A stretch of 53,365 nt of DNA from an uncultured Duncaniella sp. (GTDB lineage: Bacteria > Bacteroidota > Bacteroidia > Bacteroidales > Muribaculaceae): contig CAJTMJ010000021.1 of assembly GCA_910577335.1 (NCBI GenBank), forward strand, positions 1 through 53,365. Reading direction: 5' to 3'. Position 1 is the stretch's first letter. Each line of letters begins with the position of its first letter. Position numbers and translations under genes: made by a program. The notes beneath the pieces were generated by a model. That model was not told where the DNA came from, ran no database searches, and saw only the letters and a list, made by a program, of their open reading frames with translations. Below, piece after piece: positions 33,928 to 43,275 of this stretch.

Positions 33928-35970
33928 TTATCTGTTTCGGTTCAGCAGTTCGGGTGTCGGTGACTCGTAGTTGCTTATGCCGAGATTGATATTTTTCATC
34001 TCGGTGAGGGTATGAACCGGAGGATCGACTTCGGATGGTATGGGTAGCTTGGAAAATTCCTGAAAATATAGGATACATGCATCTTTCCACCATTGTGCGT
34101 CACGGGTTTGGGTCATGAGTCGTTGTTGCACGTCTGAAAATATTTCAGGGTCGATGTAAGGTTTGGCTGCCTCCCATACTTTCTGGTATTCGATAGACTT
34201 GTCATATCCACGCTGGTAGGCAATGCAGATTTCATCCCAAAGTGTGCGTCCTGATTTGAGTTTCTTAAGCCAAGGCACATGGTGGAACCATAGTAATAGT
34301 TCCTCGGGACATTTATCCATATCTGCAAGTTGCGAGCGGAGCGGTTCGGGATATTGTTCCACTGCATTGCTGCCTGAAGGTGAGCGGTCGAAACCGATAC
34401 CTGCAGAGTCGGCACGGTGATAGTAATTGGGCAACCAGTCAGGACGTGCGCCCGGAACGTCACACCAAGGTTCCGGTCCATAATGGTGTCCGAATGCGAA
34501 GATGTGATGTAGTCCGAGAGGCATCATATAATCAACCACTGTCTCTCTACTTGTAAGCAGCATGTCAGAGAGATTTTTGCGGATTTCAGCCGGTGTGTTT
34601 GTCGGGGCAATGAGGGTGAGGGCAAGCCATTCGTCCGCAATCTGCTCTGAGGTCAGTTCCGGATTCCATGCGAGTCTGCCGAAAGCATACCAGTTGGCTT
34701 GCGCCAATGGGTGACCGGTCCAGTTCTTGTCATTGCCGATATTGGTCACTCCGGCAGCCGCTTTGATGGACGATGCCGGCACATATTCAAAGAACTCTTT
34801 CCACATGGGGGCAAGGTACGCCAAATGGTTAGAGTGTCCGAGATACTCCTGAGTAATCTGAAACTCCACCATTTTAGGTGTCGAGGGCATTGCTCCGAAC
34901 AAGGGGCTGTATGGCTCGCGGGGCTGGAAGTCCACCGGACCGTTTTTAATCTGAATAATGACATTGGGTGCAAACTCCCCGTCAAGTGGCTGGAACTCCA
35001 TATATGCTTGCTTTGCACGGTCGGCATCAATTGGGGAGTATACGAATGAACGCCACATTACTATACCTTTGTGAGGAGCAAGGGCACGGGCGAGCATGTT
35101 TGCTCCGTCGGCATGTGTGCGACCGAAGTCCATCGGACCGGGCTGCCCCTCTGAATTGGCTTTTACGAGGAAGCCGCCGAAATCGGGTATCAGTTTGTAA
35201 ATTTTATCGGCTTTTTTGTTCCACCATTTCTGCACTTGCGGGTCAAGAGGATCAGCAGTGGGGAGTGAGTCGAGAGCCATTGGGGAGGCAAAATTGACCG
35301 AGAGATACACTTTTAGTCCGAAAGGACGGAAAATGTTAGCCAGACTCTTTATTTTGTTCAAATATGAGTCTGAGAGAATATTTGGGGATGCGTTGACATT
35401 GTTTATCACAGTGCCGTTTATGCCTATCGAAGCATTCGCACGTGCGTATGCTTCATAACGTGGCGACACTGAGTCGGGAAGCTGTTCCCATTCCCATAAT
35501 GATTTTCCGGCATAGCCACGCTCTATGGTGCCGTCAAGGTTGTCCCAGTGATTGAGAATACGAAGGTCGTATGCAGGCTTTTCTACCAATTCTTCAGGCA
35601 TCGGTTGACCCGAATCAGCGATCCGCAGGAGTGTGTACGCTCCGTACAGGGCACCGATATCGGTATTTGCCGTAAGTGTTATCTTATTGCCTGATGCGCT
35701 TATCTCATATCCCTCCTTCCCTAAACTCTTAGGACCTTTTAGTGACACTTTTATGTCATAGTTTTTAAGCGATTCGCCTTTAAGAGCCCGGAACGCTTCG
35801 TTGAGCGTCGGTGAAAGTTTTTTGCGGTCAAAGGTCACATTTGTAGGCTGCATCTCTTGCCGAGTGTTCGACACTGATTTAAGCCAAAGGTGTGAACCGT
35901 CAGCAGCGACTGCGCTTCCCGGGAAAATTGCCGCTATGGCTATAAGAAAGGAAAGGATATGATTACGCAT
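33928..35970 (-). CDS. GH67 alpha-glucuronidase
   Basis: 680 aa. Signal peptide to about AVAADG. Removes 4-O-methyl-glucuronic acid from the non-reducing end of xylo-oligosaccharides. N-terminal beta domain (~25-135), (alpha/beta)8 barrel, then a helical domain. Predicted acid Glu274 in KANSEGQPGP, and the carboxylate pair Asp347 (NGPVDFQPREPYSPLF) and Glu375 (FQITQEYLG). Spacing 73 and 28 matches Glu292, Asp365 and Glu393 of the Cellvibrio japonicus enzyme. The signal peptide suggests the periplasm. It begins 19 bp after GH43, in one operon. Confidence 0.95.
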   Translation of the reverse strand: MRNHILSFLIAIAAIFPGSAVAADGSHLWLKSVSNTRQEMQPTNVTFDRKKLSPTLNEAFRALKGESLKNYDIKVSLKGPKSLGKEGYEISASGNKITLTANTDIGALYGAYTLLRIADSGQPMPEELVEKPAYDLRILNHWDNLDGTIERGYAGKSLWEWEQLPDSVSPRYEAYARANASIGINGTVINNVNASPNILSDSYLNKIKSLANIFRPFGLKVYLSVNFASPMALDSLPTADPLDPQVQKWWNKKADKIYKLIPDFGGFLVKANSEGQPGPMDFGRTHADGANMLARALAPHKGIVMWRSFVYSPIDADRAKQAYMEFQPLDGEFAPNVIIQIKNGPVDFQPREPYSPLFGAMPSTPKMVEFQITQEYLGHSNHLAYLAPMWKEFFEYVPASSIKAAAGVTNIGNDKNWTGHPLAQANWYAFGRLAWNPELTSEQIADEWLALTLIAPTNTPAEIRKNLSDMLLTSRETVVDYMMPLGLHHIFAFGHHYGPEPWCDVPGARPDWLPNYYHRADSAGIGFDRSPSGSNAVEQYPEPLRSQLADMDKCPEELLLWFHHVPWLKKLKSGRTLWDEICIAYQRGYDKSIEYQKVWEAAKPYIDPEIFSDVQQRLMTQTRDAQWWKDACILYFQEFSKLPIPSEVDPPVHTLTEMKNINLGISNYESPTPELLNRNR

Positions 35971-35989
35971 TTTACAGGAATCCGATTAA

Positions 35990-36979
35990 TTATTCAATAG
36001 GGTCACCACCGCCGTCAATAGGTAGGATATGACCGTCTGCATCGTATGTGAGTTCGCATACTTTCAGACTGCGAAGCCATGATTTGCCACCTGAAGGCAC
36101 ACTGTCGTGATGGAACAGATACCATTTGCCCTTATATTCAACTATACAGTGGTGTGTGGTCCAACCAACCACGGGAGTTAATATGACACCCTGATAAACG
36201 AATGGTCCGTATGGGTTATCACCGATGGCATAGCAAAGGAGATGGCTGTCGCCGGTGGAATAAGAGAAATAGTATTTACCGTTGTATTTATGTACCCAAG
36301 AAGCTTCAAAGAAGCGGTGTGGGTCATTAGCCTTAAGAGGATTACCATCGGCATCCACTACCTGTATGGGTCGCGGTTCTTCAGCGAACTGTAGCATATC
36401 TTTGGTAAGGCGTACGCAGCGGCTCGGAAGCGAAGGCTCGTCACCTTCGGGCAGGTCGGCACATTCCAACGCTTTGTTGTCACGGTAACGCTGGAGCTGT
36501 CCGCCCCACAGACCACCGAAATAGAGATAATATTCGCCATCCTCAGGCAGTACGCATATATCCATAGAGTAGCTGCCACGGATCGGATCGGGTTGAGGGA
36601 TGAACGGACCTTCGGGACTGTCGGCGATCGCAACACCTATACGGAATATGTCGTTTTTGTCTTTTAGCGGGAAATAGAGATAGTATTTACCATCTTTTTC
36701 CGCACAGTCGCAATCCCAAAGCTGTCGTCCAGCCCAAGGTATGTCGGCTATGTCGAGAGCCTTTCCATGGTCTATGACTTCGCCGTTCATGGGGTCGTCT
36801 GTAGAAAGGACATGCATATCCTTCATCACATACTGGTCGCCATTATCATTTTCGACATTTTCACATTCCCAGTCATGGGAAGGATATACATAAAGTTTAC
36901 CGTTAAACACATGGACACTCGGGTCAGCCATGTAGTCGGCAGGGAAGAGATAACGTTTGGTGGGTTTTAGGAGATTCAT
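35990..36979 (-). CDS. GH43 beta-xylosidase/arabinofuranosidase, cytoplasmic
   Basis: 329 aa, no signal peptide. Five-bladed propeller enzyme with the three expected acids: Asp19 (YMADPSVHV, base), Asp140 (GSYSMDICV, pKa modulator) and Glu225 (FFEASWVHK, acid). The pattern, KRYLFPADYMADPSVHVFNGKLYVYPSHDWE, resembles GH43 subfamily 1, mostly xylosidases. The cytoplasmic place fits final cleavage of xylo-oligosaccharides brought in by the transporter gene two positions upstream. 20 bp from GH10 and 19 bp from GH67. Confidence 0.93.
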   Translation of the reverse strand: MNLLKPTKRYLFPADYMADPSVHVFNGKLYVYPSHDWECENVENDNGDQYVMKDMHVLSTDDPMNGEVIDHGKALDIADIPWAGRQLWDCDCAEKDGKYYLYFPLKDKNDIFRIGVAIADSPEGPFIPQPDPIRGSYSMDICVLPEDGEYYLYFGGLWGGQLQRYRDNKALECADLPEGDEPSLPSRCVRLTKDMLQFAEEPRPIQVVDADGNPLKANDPHRFFEASWVHKYNGKYYFSYSTGDSHLLCYAIGDNPYGPFVYQGVILTPVVGWTTHHCIVEYKGKWYLFHHDSVPSGGKSWLRSLKVCELTYDADGHILPIDGGGDPIE

Positions 36980-36999
36980 TATAGTCTGTTTTTATCGGA

Positions 37000-38106
37000 T
37001 TATTCAGGAGTTGAGGCAAGTTCTTTTTCAAGGAACGGTTTGAGATTATAATTTCGGTCGAAGAGCAAGGGGTACTCCACGCGTCCTCTCATCGGGAAAT
37101 TGTTTTTCCATGACATACCGTCTTCGGTTCCCCACGCAGTGACACGGGTTATAACATCGGAATGTTTCTTGAAGAGGTTCAGGAATGCGCTCATGCGCTC
37201 ATTCCACTGCGCTGAAACATCTTCGGGAAGTCCGTCGGGATAAGGGTTGAGCAACTCGTTAAATTCCACACTGTCAGTCACGTTCGAGCTTCGGCTTACA
37301 GTGGGGAGTGCGCTCATGTCCCATTCGGTAATCATTACGTTTGCACCGGTTGAGGCAAACGCTTCAATCGATTTCTCAAACTCGTCGATATCAGGGTAAT
37401 CCATACCCATGTGTCCCTGCATACCTATGGCATCAACACGCAAGCCCTTTGCTTTCATGTCGTTGACTATCTTGACGTATGCATCACGCTTTGCCGGGTT
37501 ATTCATACCATAGTCGTTGATATAAAGCTCAGCGTCAGGGTCAGCCTCGTGGGCATATTGGAATGCGAGAGGTATGAATTCCTCACCTAATATTTCATAG
37601 AAGGGTGATTTGCGGTATGAACCGTCTTCAAGAATAGGCTCGTTCACCACATCCCATCCTTTGATTTTGCCCTTATAGCGGGTCATAACGGTGGTTATGT
37701 GCTCGCACATACGCTCTTTGAGCACTTCGGGAGTCACATAATTACCGGCAGAGTCAACTGCGAACCATGGAGCAAGTTGTGAGTGCCATATAAGGGTATG
37801 ACCGATCATTGCCATTCCACGCTCTTCGCCATATTTTACAAAAGCGTCGGCATCTGTCCAGTTGTATTCTCCTTCGGCGGGATGAATCTCCTCGCTCTTC
37901 ATGCAGTTTTCGGGAACAATCGAATTGAAGTGACGTGTAACTATCGAGTCAGCCTTCTTGTCAAGTCCGTTTATGTGTCTGACATTTACGGCTGCTCCGA
38001 TAAGGAAATCATCTTTAAAATGCTCCTTCAGAGTAGGGGTTTCAGGTGCTTTCTGGCAGGAGATTGCTAATATTGATAATGGTAATATGACTGATAATAG
38101 CTTCAT
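37000..38106 (-). CDS. GH10 endo-beta-1,4-xylanase, lipoprotein
   Basis: 368 aa. Signal ends in LAISC, so Cys17 is probably lipidated. Complete GH10 barrel: HTLIWHSQ, acid/base Glu156 in WDVVNEP, LYINDYGMN, GIGMQGH-like IGMQGHMG, and nucleophile Glu261 in MITEWDMSALP. The usual ITELD reads ITEWD here, an uncommon neighbour of the nucleophile. A terminal WGTEDGMSW block is present. It probably trims xylan in the periplasm or at the cell surface. In operon with the transporter (20-bp gap). Confidence 0.95.
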   Translation of the reverse strand: MKLLSVILPLSILAISCQKAPETPTLKEHFKDDFLIGAAVNVRHINGLDKKADSIVTRHFNSIVPENCMKSEEIHPAEGEYNWTDADAFVKYGEERGMAMIGHTLIWHSQLAPWFAVDSAGNYVTPEVLKERMCEHITTVMTRYKGKIKGWDVVNEPILEDGSYRKSPFYEILGEEFIPLAFQYAHEADPDAELYINDYGMNNPAKRDAYVKIVNDMKAKGLRVDAIGMQGHMGMDYPDIDEFEKSIEAFASTGANVMITEWDMSALPTVSRSSNVTDSVEFNELLNPYPDGLPEDVSAQWNERMSAFLNLFKKHSDVITRVTAWGTEDGMSWKNNFPMRGRVEYPLLFDRNYNLKPFLEKELASTPE

Positions 38107-38126
38107 GAAGTTATGGTTTAATTAAT

Positions 38127-39545
38127 TTAATTTGAATGGCGAGCTTCAATTTCACGGTTGATATTGTCAATCACATCGTCGTCAAGTTCGTAACGTGAGA
38201 TAATGAACATGGCGAGGACGAGCAATATGGCTGGTATGACTGCAACAAGCCATAGGATGCCCTGCTCGGCAAATGGTGTCTGGGTAGCAGCGTCTTTATT
38301 GAATCCTACGAATGCAAGCACCAATCCGGGAACAACCCCACCGAGAGCCATGCCGGCTTTATAAAATATTCCGGTGAGTGCGTTGACGATACCCGATATG
38401 CGGCGACCATGGGTGTATTCTCCGAATGATATGACTTCCGGAACGAGAGCCCACATATAACCTGTAGCCACGATTATACCAGTTGATTTGATAAATTGAG
38501 CTATGTATACGAGTATCATGTGTTCACGCAATGATGGAATCATGGAGATGGCATAGAGCATTGCCATACCGACGATAGCTGTGATAAGGAATATATAGAA
38601 CATACCTTTTTTACCTACTCTTCTCTTTATGGCGGGGATCATAGGCATGAAGATGAATGCGGGGATGGAGCCGAGACCCATGAATATGGATAGTTCGCCT
38701 GCTGTGCCACCGAGATTATAATTGATATAATATGCGCCGGCAGCGTTTCCGATAGCCATCATGGCAAAAGCTGTGATGAAGAAAAATGCAAGGATTCTGA
38801 GAGGACGATTATGTGCAAATTCCATCCAGAGGTCAGATACTTTCACATTTTCAGTAGCTTTCTTGTCCATCACCACTCGCTCACGGCATTGGGAGAAGCA
38901 GAAGAAGAGGAGTGCGAGACCTACGCAACCATAGATAGCCATAGTGGCAAACCATGCGGTGTCGTTCATTGACATGTCTGTGGTTTCTGTGGGGTCGAAA
39001 ATCTTCAGGACGATAGGTATACCCATTCCTACGGCGAGACCACCGACATTAGCCATGAACATGCGTACTGCTGTCAGTTTTGTGATTTCGGCAGTGTCGC
39101 GGGTAAGAGATGCATTCAGCGCTCCGTAAGGCACGTTTACAAGTGTGTAGCACATTGAAAGCCCCACGTAGGTTATATAAGCATAAAGTAATGACCCTGA
39201 AAATCCATTCCAGAAACAGAGCAGCGCAAATGCTGTCAATGGTATACCGCCAAGAATGAGATAGGCACGGTATTTTCCGAGTTTCGGGTCATGTTTGTCA
39301 ACAAAAGTACCTACCAACGGGTCCCAGATCACATCGACAATGCGCACGATGAGGAACATTACGGCTGCCACAGCGGGGTCAAGACCGTAGACATTGGTGT
39401 AGAAAAACAGAAGGTACATGCTGATGGTCTGATAAATCAGGTTCTGAGCAAGGTCGCCGGAGCCGAAACCTATGCATTGCAGCATTGATACCTTATAGAA
39501 GCCTTTGGCTTCCTGTGATTTCGTGAGATTAATAGAAGCTTCCAT
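38127..39545 (-). CDS. GPH-family sugar:cation symporter (xyloside type)
   Basis: 472 aa from ATG 39545; about 12 hydrophobic helices. Seen: GFGSGDLAQNLIYQTISMYLLFFYTNVYGL at the start, then DPLVGTFVDKHDPKLGKYRAYLILGGIPLT, the GPH-family loop between helices 2 and 3. Members such as XynT/XylP import xylosides with Na+ or H+. The position before GH10, GH43 and GH67 argues for xylo-oligosaccharide or aldouronate uptake across the inner membrane. Confidence 0.93.
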   Translation of the reverse strand: MEASINLTKSQEAKGFYKVSMLQCIGFGSGDLAQNLIYQTISMYLLFFYTNVYGLDPAVAAVMFLIVRIVDVIWDPLVGTFVDKHDPKLGKYRAYLILGGIPLTAFALLCFWNGFSGSLLYAYITYVGLSMCYTLVNVPYGALNASLTRDTAEITKLTAVRMFMANVGGLAVGMGIPIVLKIFDPTETTDMSMNDTAWFATMAIYGCVGLALLFFCFSQCRERVVMDKKATENVKVSDLWMEFAHNRPLRILAFFFITAFAMMAIGNAAGAYYINYNLGGTAGELSIFMGLGSIPAFIFMPMIPAIKRRVGKKGMFYIFLITAIVGMAMLYAISMIPSLREHMILVYIAQFIKSTGIIVATGYMWALVPEVISFGEYTHGRRISGIVNALTGIFYKAGMALGGVVPGLVLAFVGFNKDAATQTPFAEQGILWLVAVIPAILLVLAMFIISRYELDDDVIDNINREIEARHSN

Positions 39546-39590
39546 GGGATGATTATATTTACGCTGTGTAGTAGAAGAGATGACACATCG

Positions 39591-39598
39591 CAAAATTA
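39591..39598 (-). promoter_or_regulatory. -7 motif of the xylan operon (transporter-GH10-GH43-GH67)
   Basis: TAATTTTG on the minus strand; leader about 40 nt. A TTTTTTG run at 39617-39611 is too close (12 bp) to be a standard -33. Confidence 0.55.
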
Positions 39599-39653
39599 GA
39601 ATTTATATTTCAAAAAATGGTTAATATTTGTTTCAGAAATGTATTTATCCGTT

Positions 39654-41303
39654 TCATTTGGTTGTTTTGCCGGCTATCGCATCGGCTACACGTGTCCCAA
39701 GTGTCTTTTTGTCAAGTGGATGTATGTCATTCCATTCTCCGAGGTCGGAATTACGGATGAGGGTAGTGTTGGGCGTTTCACGTGCAACTTGAGCCTGACG
39801 GTCACGCATATCCTGCCATTTGCTGCGTTCCCACTTGTTGTCGTGATGGATGAAGTCAGCCAGTTCGATGATGTAGAATGGCATGTCGGCATCGCCGGAA
39901 GCATCACGCCAGTTGCGTATCATTGTTTCAAGCAGCGCAGGATATTGGTTGCGGGTGTTTACATTTGATTCGCCCTGATACCAGATAGTACCGCTTACAG
40001 GATAGTTTATGACAGGTGATATCATGCCGTTGTAGAGCACTGCCGGCAAATAGCAATAGAACATCATGTCCGGACCGTTTGGCATAGGAGCGCCGAGAGC
40101 ATATTTCCAATTGCCTTCGAGCGAGATTTCGTCATCGGCTTTAACTCCGTAGCGAGCGTAGGGGCGATCGCCGAAAATTATCTTATAAGGCTTTTCAGGT
40201 ACGAAATGTGGTGCGCCATTGCTTGACATAAGGCGTATGGTTATTATGTTCTCACCCTTCTTGAGCAAACCTTTACGGATAGGGTAGATGCGAGGAGGAT
40301 ATTGATAGGATGTAAAGCCTACCTGTTCGCCATTAACCCATACGGAATCGGCATCTACAATGCAGCCGAGGCGCAGGGTAGCCGGCTGTCCGGCATGTGC
40401 GTCGTCAATATTCACGCTGCGGCGGAACCAGTGAGAGCCGTTTATGGGATTCACTCCGTCAGTACCCCAATTGGTGGAGAGTAGATCGACTTCACGCCAT
40501 GATGAATCATCAAAGTCGGGAGAATAATACTTAGCTCCTGCTTTGAGACCGGGATCGGCTGCGTCAATCGTTGAATTCCATGCAGCATAATTACGTCCTT
40601 CCTGTTCTTTTATGGCATCACGGTATGAGTCGTTGTCGTAGATATGTTTTTTGTTGAGGTAGAGGGGGAAATCAGCAAGATACTGTTCTGAAATCCATGA
40701 TTCCACCGGTGTACCGCCCCAAGAAGCGTTTATGATTCCGACCGGGAGACCTGTTTTCTCGGTAAGTGCTTTGGCTGTAAAGTAAGCGACAGCCGAAAAA
40801 TTCATCACATCCTCGTCAACAGATTTCCATGATGCGGGGCTTACATCGGTGCGTGTGCAATGGAATTCCGTCTCTTTCGGGACGATAAAATGACGTATGT
40901 TGGGATTGTGGTACTCGTTGATTTCATCAGCGAACATGTCGGTGACACGGCGCACGGGAAGCTCCATGTTCGATTGTCCCGAACAGAGGAAGACATCGCC
41001 CACAGCGACATTTGAAATCGTGAGGTCGTTAACGGTCACGGTATATGTTTTGCCTGTTTTTAGAGCCGGGAGTTCGGCTTTCCAGTTGCCGGCTGAGTCG
41101 GCTGTGACAGTTGCCTTTTTCCCTTTCTCAACTTTCACGGTCACTTCCTCACCGGGGGCAGCTGTTCCCCAAAGAGTGAGCGGACGGTCACGTTGCACAA
41201 CCATGCCGTCGGAGATAATTTGAGGGAGAGTTACTTTGGCTTCTGCAAGCTGAATGGTAAAAGTCAAGGCGAGCAGTGATGAAAATATGCAGGATGCTTT
41301 CAT
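39654..41303 (-). CDS. SASA-domain esterase (sialate O-acetylesterase/acetylxylan type)
   Basis: 549 aa with signal peptide to about LAEAK. N-terminal beta domain (~25-100), then SGNH-like esterase: nucleophile Ser111 in CSGQSNMEL, a jelly-roll insert with LGCIVDADSVWVNGEQVG, YQGESNVNTRNQYP, and the terminal Asp-x-His (WNDIHPLDK). The family includes SIAE and plant-polysaccharide acetyl esterases (CE6-like relatives). Since every neighbour acts on xylan, acetylxylan is more likely than sialic acid. A promoter lies under a perfect palindrome just upstream. Confidence 0.88.
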   Translation of the reverse strand: MKASCIFSSLLALTFTIQLAEAKVTLPQIISDGMVVQRDRPLTLWGTAAPGEEVTVKVEKGKKATVTADSAGNWKAELPALKTGKTYTVTVNDLTISNVAVGDVFLCSGQSNMELPVRRVTDMFADEINEYHNPNIRHFIVPKETEFHCTRTDVSPASWKSVDEDVMNFSAVAYFTAKALTEKTGLPVGIINASWGGTPVESWISEQYLADFPLYLNKKHIYDNDSYRDAIKEQEGRNYAAWNSTIDAADPGLKAGAKYYSPDFDDSSWREVDLLSTNWGTDGVNPINGSHWFRRSVNIDDAHAGQPATLRLGCIVDADSVWVNGEQVGFTSYQYPPRIYPIRKGLLKKGENIITIRLMSSNGAPHFVPEKPYKIIFGDRPYARYGVKADDEISLEGNWKYALGAPMPNGPDMMFYCYLPAVLYNGMISPVINYPVSGTIWYQGESNVNTRNQYPALLETMIRNWRDASGDADMPFYIIELADFIHHDNKWERSKWQDMRDRQAQVARETPNTTLIRNSDLGEWNDIHPLDKKTLGTRVADAIAGKTTK

Positions 41304-41311
41304 GTGTTAAA

Positions 41312-41331
41312 AATTTTGAGTACTCAAAATT
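41312..41331. promoter_or_regulatory. Perfect 20-bp palindrome at the SASA esterase promoter
   Basis: AATTTTGAGT followed at once by its own reverse complement, ACTCAAAATT. It begins 9 bp before the esterase ATG and overlaps the -7 motif TAATTTTG (41332-41325, minus strand), suggesting an operator for a dimeric regulator. Confidence 0.6.
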
Positions 41332-41332
41332 A
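41325..41332 (-). promoter_or_regulatory. -7 motif of the SASA esterase gene
   Basis: TAATTTTG on the minus strand, predicted leader about 15-18 nt, mostly inside the palindrome at 41312-41331. Confidence 0.6.
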
Positions 41333-41373
41333 GTGGATATAGTTGAGATAGGGGATTTAAAAATAAATCTTTT

Positions 41374-43137
41374 TCATTCGTATTCGTAGAGTTTGACGTG
41401 TAATATCTTGAAATCATCCACTCCGATGCGTATATGGCGTCCCTGATGCGTCTCATCTCCGTTAAAAGTGCGGATGCGGTGAAGGGCGCCGTCAGGCGAA
41501 ACGGATACTTCGGTGACGGAGGCTAAGCCGAGGCGGGGGAAGGGGGAATCGGACGAATCGGACGGATCAGACTTATCGGACTTATCGGACGAATCGGATT
41601 TATGAAACGTATCGGACTTATCGGAGCTCTTGGCGGTGGGGGTGAGGGCGAAGCCGTCTTCGCCGAGGATGGCTGTTGTGGTGGGGGCTTTGCTTAGGGC
41701 GGGTTCGAAGGTTAGGACTAAGCCGGAGCCTGCCACTATGTATTCCAAGGGTGAGATGTTTATGATTAGTCCGCCGACCGGTTTCCACGGGGAGCCGTCG
41801 GTGGCTCTCGGATCCCATGGTAGGGTGAAGTAGTGTGAGGCTTTTATGCGCACACCGTCCCGTTCAATAGTCCTTGATACGGAATCGGAGTCGAAATAGA
41901 ATCCGTTCATGGTCCCTTTGCCGAGATGCCGGGCTATGACGGGCGTGAGCGATTGCAGTGTCTCGTTGCCTTTTCGCTGGTATTCATAGTCAGCCTCCGG
42001 ACGCAGATTGAATGCAAAAGGTGAAAGCCCGATGGCGTTATGTTCTCCTATCACATAGTAAGCCTGCGCGCTGTTGGCGGGTGTAGCTTTAATTTCAGGG
42101 ATAAAAAGAGGGTTATCGGGGAGTGCGTATGTGGCAACCCATGAGGTGAATCCGGAGTCATAGAGATCCGGTGACAGAAAATTAATAGTCGGGGCAGCTG
42201 CGTGCCATATATCTTTGAGATGCGCTAACGGACCTGCCGAGGGGTATTCTCCCGGAAGGCGTCCTCGTGAGTTCATCGCTGCGTTTACATAAAGTGGCAT
42301 GTCTGGGAAAATAGAACGTGCGATTTGGGCAAGACCTTCCACATATTTGGCATAATAGTATGCCATGAATATCTCGTCGGTGAAAATGTCATCGCCAAAC
42401 ACCTCAGTCCAGCTTCCTGATTGCTTCATCCCGGCTTTTTGCCACTTGGATAGGAGCTGAGGATGAAGTGATTTCTTATATTTTTTAAGATGTGACACCA
42501 ATTCAGCGGGCACACCCTTGTTGTAAGCTGCATTTGCGAGGTCGGAATGGTCACGGGCATCTTCAAGCATACCTATCTCATTCTCAACCTGTAGCATTAT
42601 GACAGTACCTGATTTGTCTGTCTCTTTTATATGCCGAAGCAGCGAAGTAAAGGCTTTGGCATCAGCATCGAACACATTTTTGGAAAATGCGGATGCGATT
42701 TCAAGCGGTTTTCCCGATGCAGTGCGCGCACGTGGATAGAATTTGGTGTCACGTTTGAACCACTCCGGGGCATAACAGCTCATAGAATTTTTCCATGCGC
42801 CAAACCATAGGAACACCACCTTCAGCTCCTCGGCTGAAGCCTGTGAGATTATGTCATCCACTGTCGCAAAGTCGAATTTTCCTTTTTCGGGTTCGATAAG
42901 TTCCCATGACACGGGGAACAGTACCGTATTGTAACCGTGAGCCTTTGCTTTGGCAATACATTCGCTGACATCGGCGGTAGATGAACCCATAGAATTGCCG
43001 GTCTCGCCACCTATTATAATATAGGGAGCATCATCAACTATCAGACGGGTCGCTGTGCCTTGTTTCTCTAATCGGGATTCCGATCGAGCCTGTGCGAATG
43101 TGCAGATCAGGATGACTATAAGTATGGTTCTGAGCAT
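41374..43137 (-). CDS. GH35-like glycosidase with DUF5597 domain
   Basis: 587 aa, signal peptide to about QARSE. TIM barrel of beta-galactosidase GH35/GH42 type: YNTVLFPVSWELIEPEKGKFDF, VFLWFGAWKNS, and the acid/base Glu187 in MLQVENEIG; LFIPEIKA holds the likely nucleophile. A DUF5597 beta domain closes the protein. Residues ~504-530 are a minisatellite-coded insert of (S/K/P)SD triplets that interrupts DUF5597. Such enzymes occur in xylan clusters and may remove galactose or arabinose side groups. It lies between the broken susC/GH10 gene and the esterase. Confidence 0.85.
   Translation of the reverse strand: MLRTILIVILICTFAQARSESRLEKQGTATRLIVDDAPYIIIGGETGNSMGSSTADVSECIAKAKAHGYNTVLFPVSWELIEPEKGKFDFATVDDIISQASAEELKVVFLWFGAWKNSMSCYAPEWFKRDTKFYPRARTASGKPLEIASAFSKNVFDADAKAFTSLLRHIKETDKSGTVIMLQVENEIGMLEDARDHSDLANAAYNKGVPAELVSHLKKYKKSLHPQLLSKWQKAGMKQSGSWTEVFGDDIFTDEIFMAYYYAKYVEGLAQIARSIFPDMPLYVNAAMNSRGRLPGEYPSAGPLAHLKDIWHAAAPTINFLSPDLYDSGFTSWVATYALPDNPLFIPEIKATPANSAQAYYVIGEHNAIGLSPFAFNLRPEADYEYQRKGNETLQSLTPVIARHLGKGTMNGFYFDSDSVSRTIERDGVRIKASHYFTLPWDPRATDGSPWKPVGGLIINISPLEYIVAGSGLVLTFEPALSKAPTTTAILGEDGFALTPTAKSSDKSDTFHKSDSSDKSDKSDPSDSSDSPFPRLGLASVTEVSVSPDGALHRIRTFNGDETHQGRHIRIGVDDFKILHVKLYEYE
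41548..41628. repeat. Coding 9-bp minisatellite, nine units
   Basis: Nine tandem 9-bp units at 41548, 41557, 41566, 41575, 41584, 41593, 41602, 41611 and 41620, mostly ATCGGACTT, ATCGGACGA or ATCGGACGG; the seventh (ATGAAACGT) is the most diverged. On the minus strand each unit codes KSD, SSD or PSD, so unit gain or loss keeps the frame. Confidence 0.9.
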
Positions 43138-43170
43138 TGGATATAATAAATTTAGATATAATATCTGGGT

Positions 43171-43223
43171 AAAAAAGAACTCCCGCAGCCCACAGCCATG
43201 CCATGGGTAAGGCTGCGGGAGTT
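43171..43223 (-). terminator. Intrinsic terminator after the susC-GH10 remnant
   Basis: Perfect 13-bp G+C-rich stem (43178-43190 with 43211-43223), 20-nt loop, and on the minus strand CTTTTTT just after. It ends the transcript of the broken susC/GH10 unit. Confidence 0.9.
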
Positions 43224-43275
43224 TTCAGCTATCATTTGGTTCTATGTGGGTTCATAATCGAATCCGGAGACAGGA

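Noticed and set aside
39654..41303. Assignment of the SASA esterase to sialic acid use
   Set aside because: Despite the family name, all neighbours are xylan enzymes and there is no sialic acid pathway gene beside it.
41548..41628. CRISPR-like array
   Set aside because: Units are 9 bp with no spacers and lie in a coding frame; this is a minisatellite.
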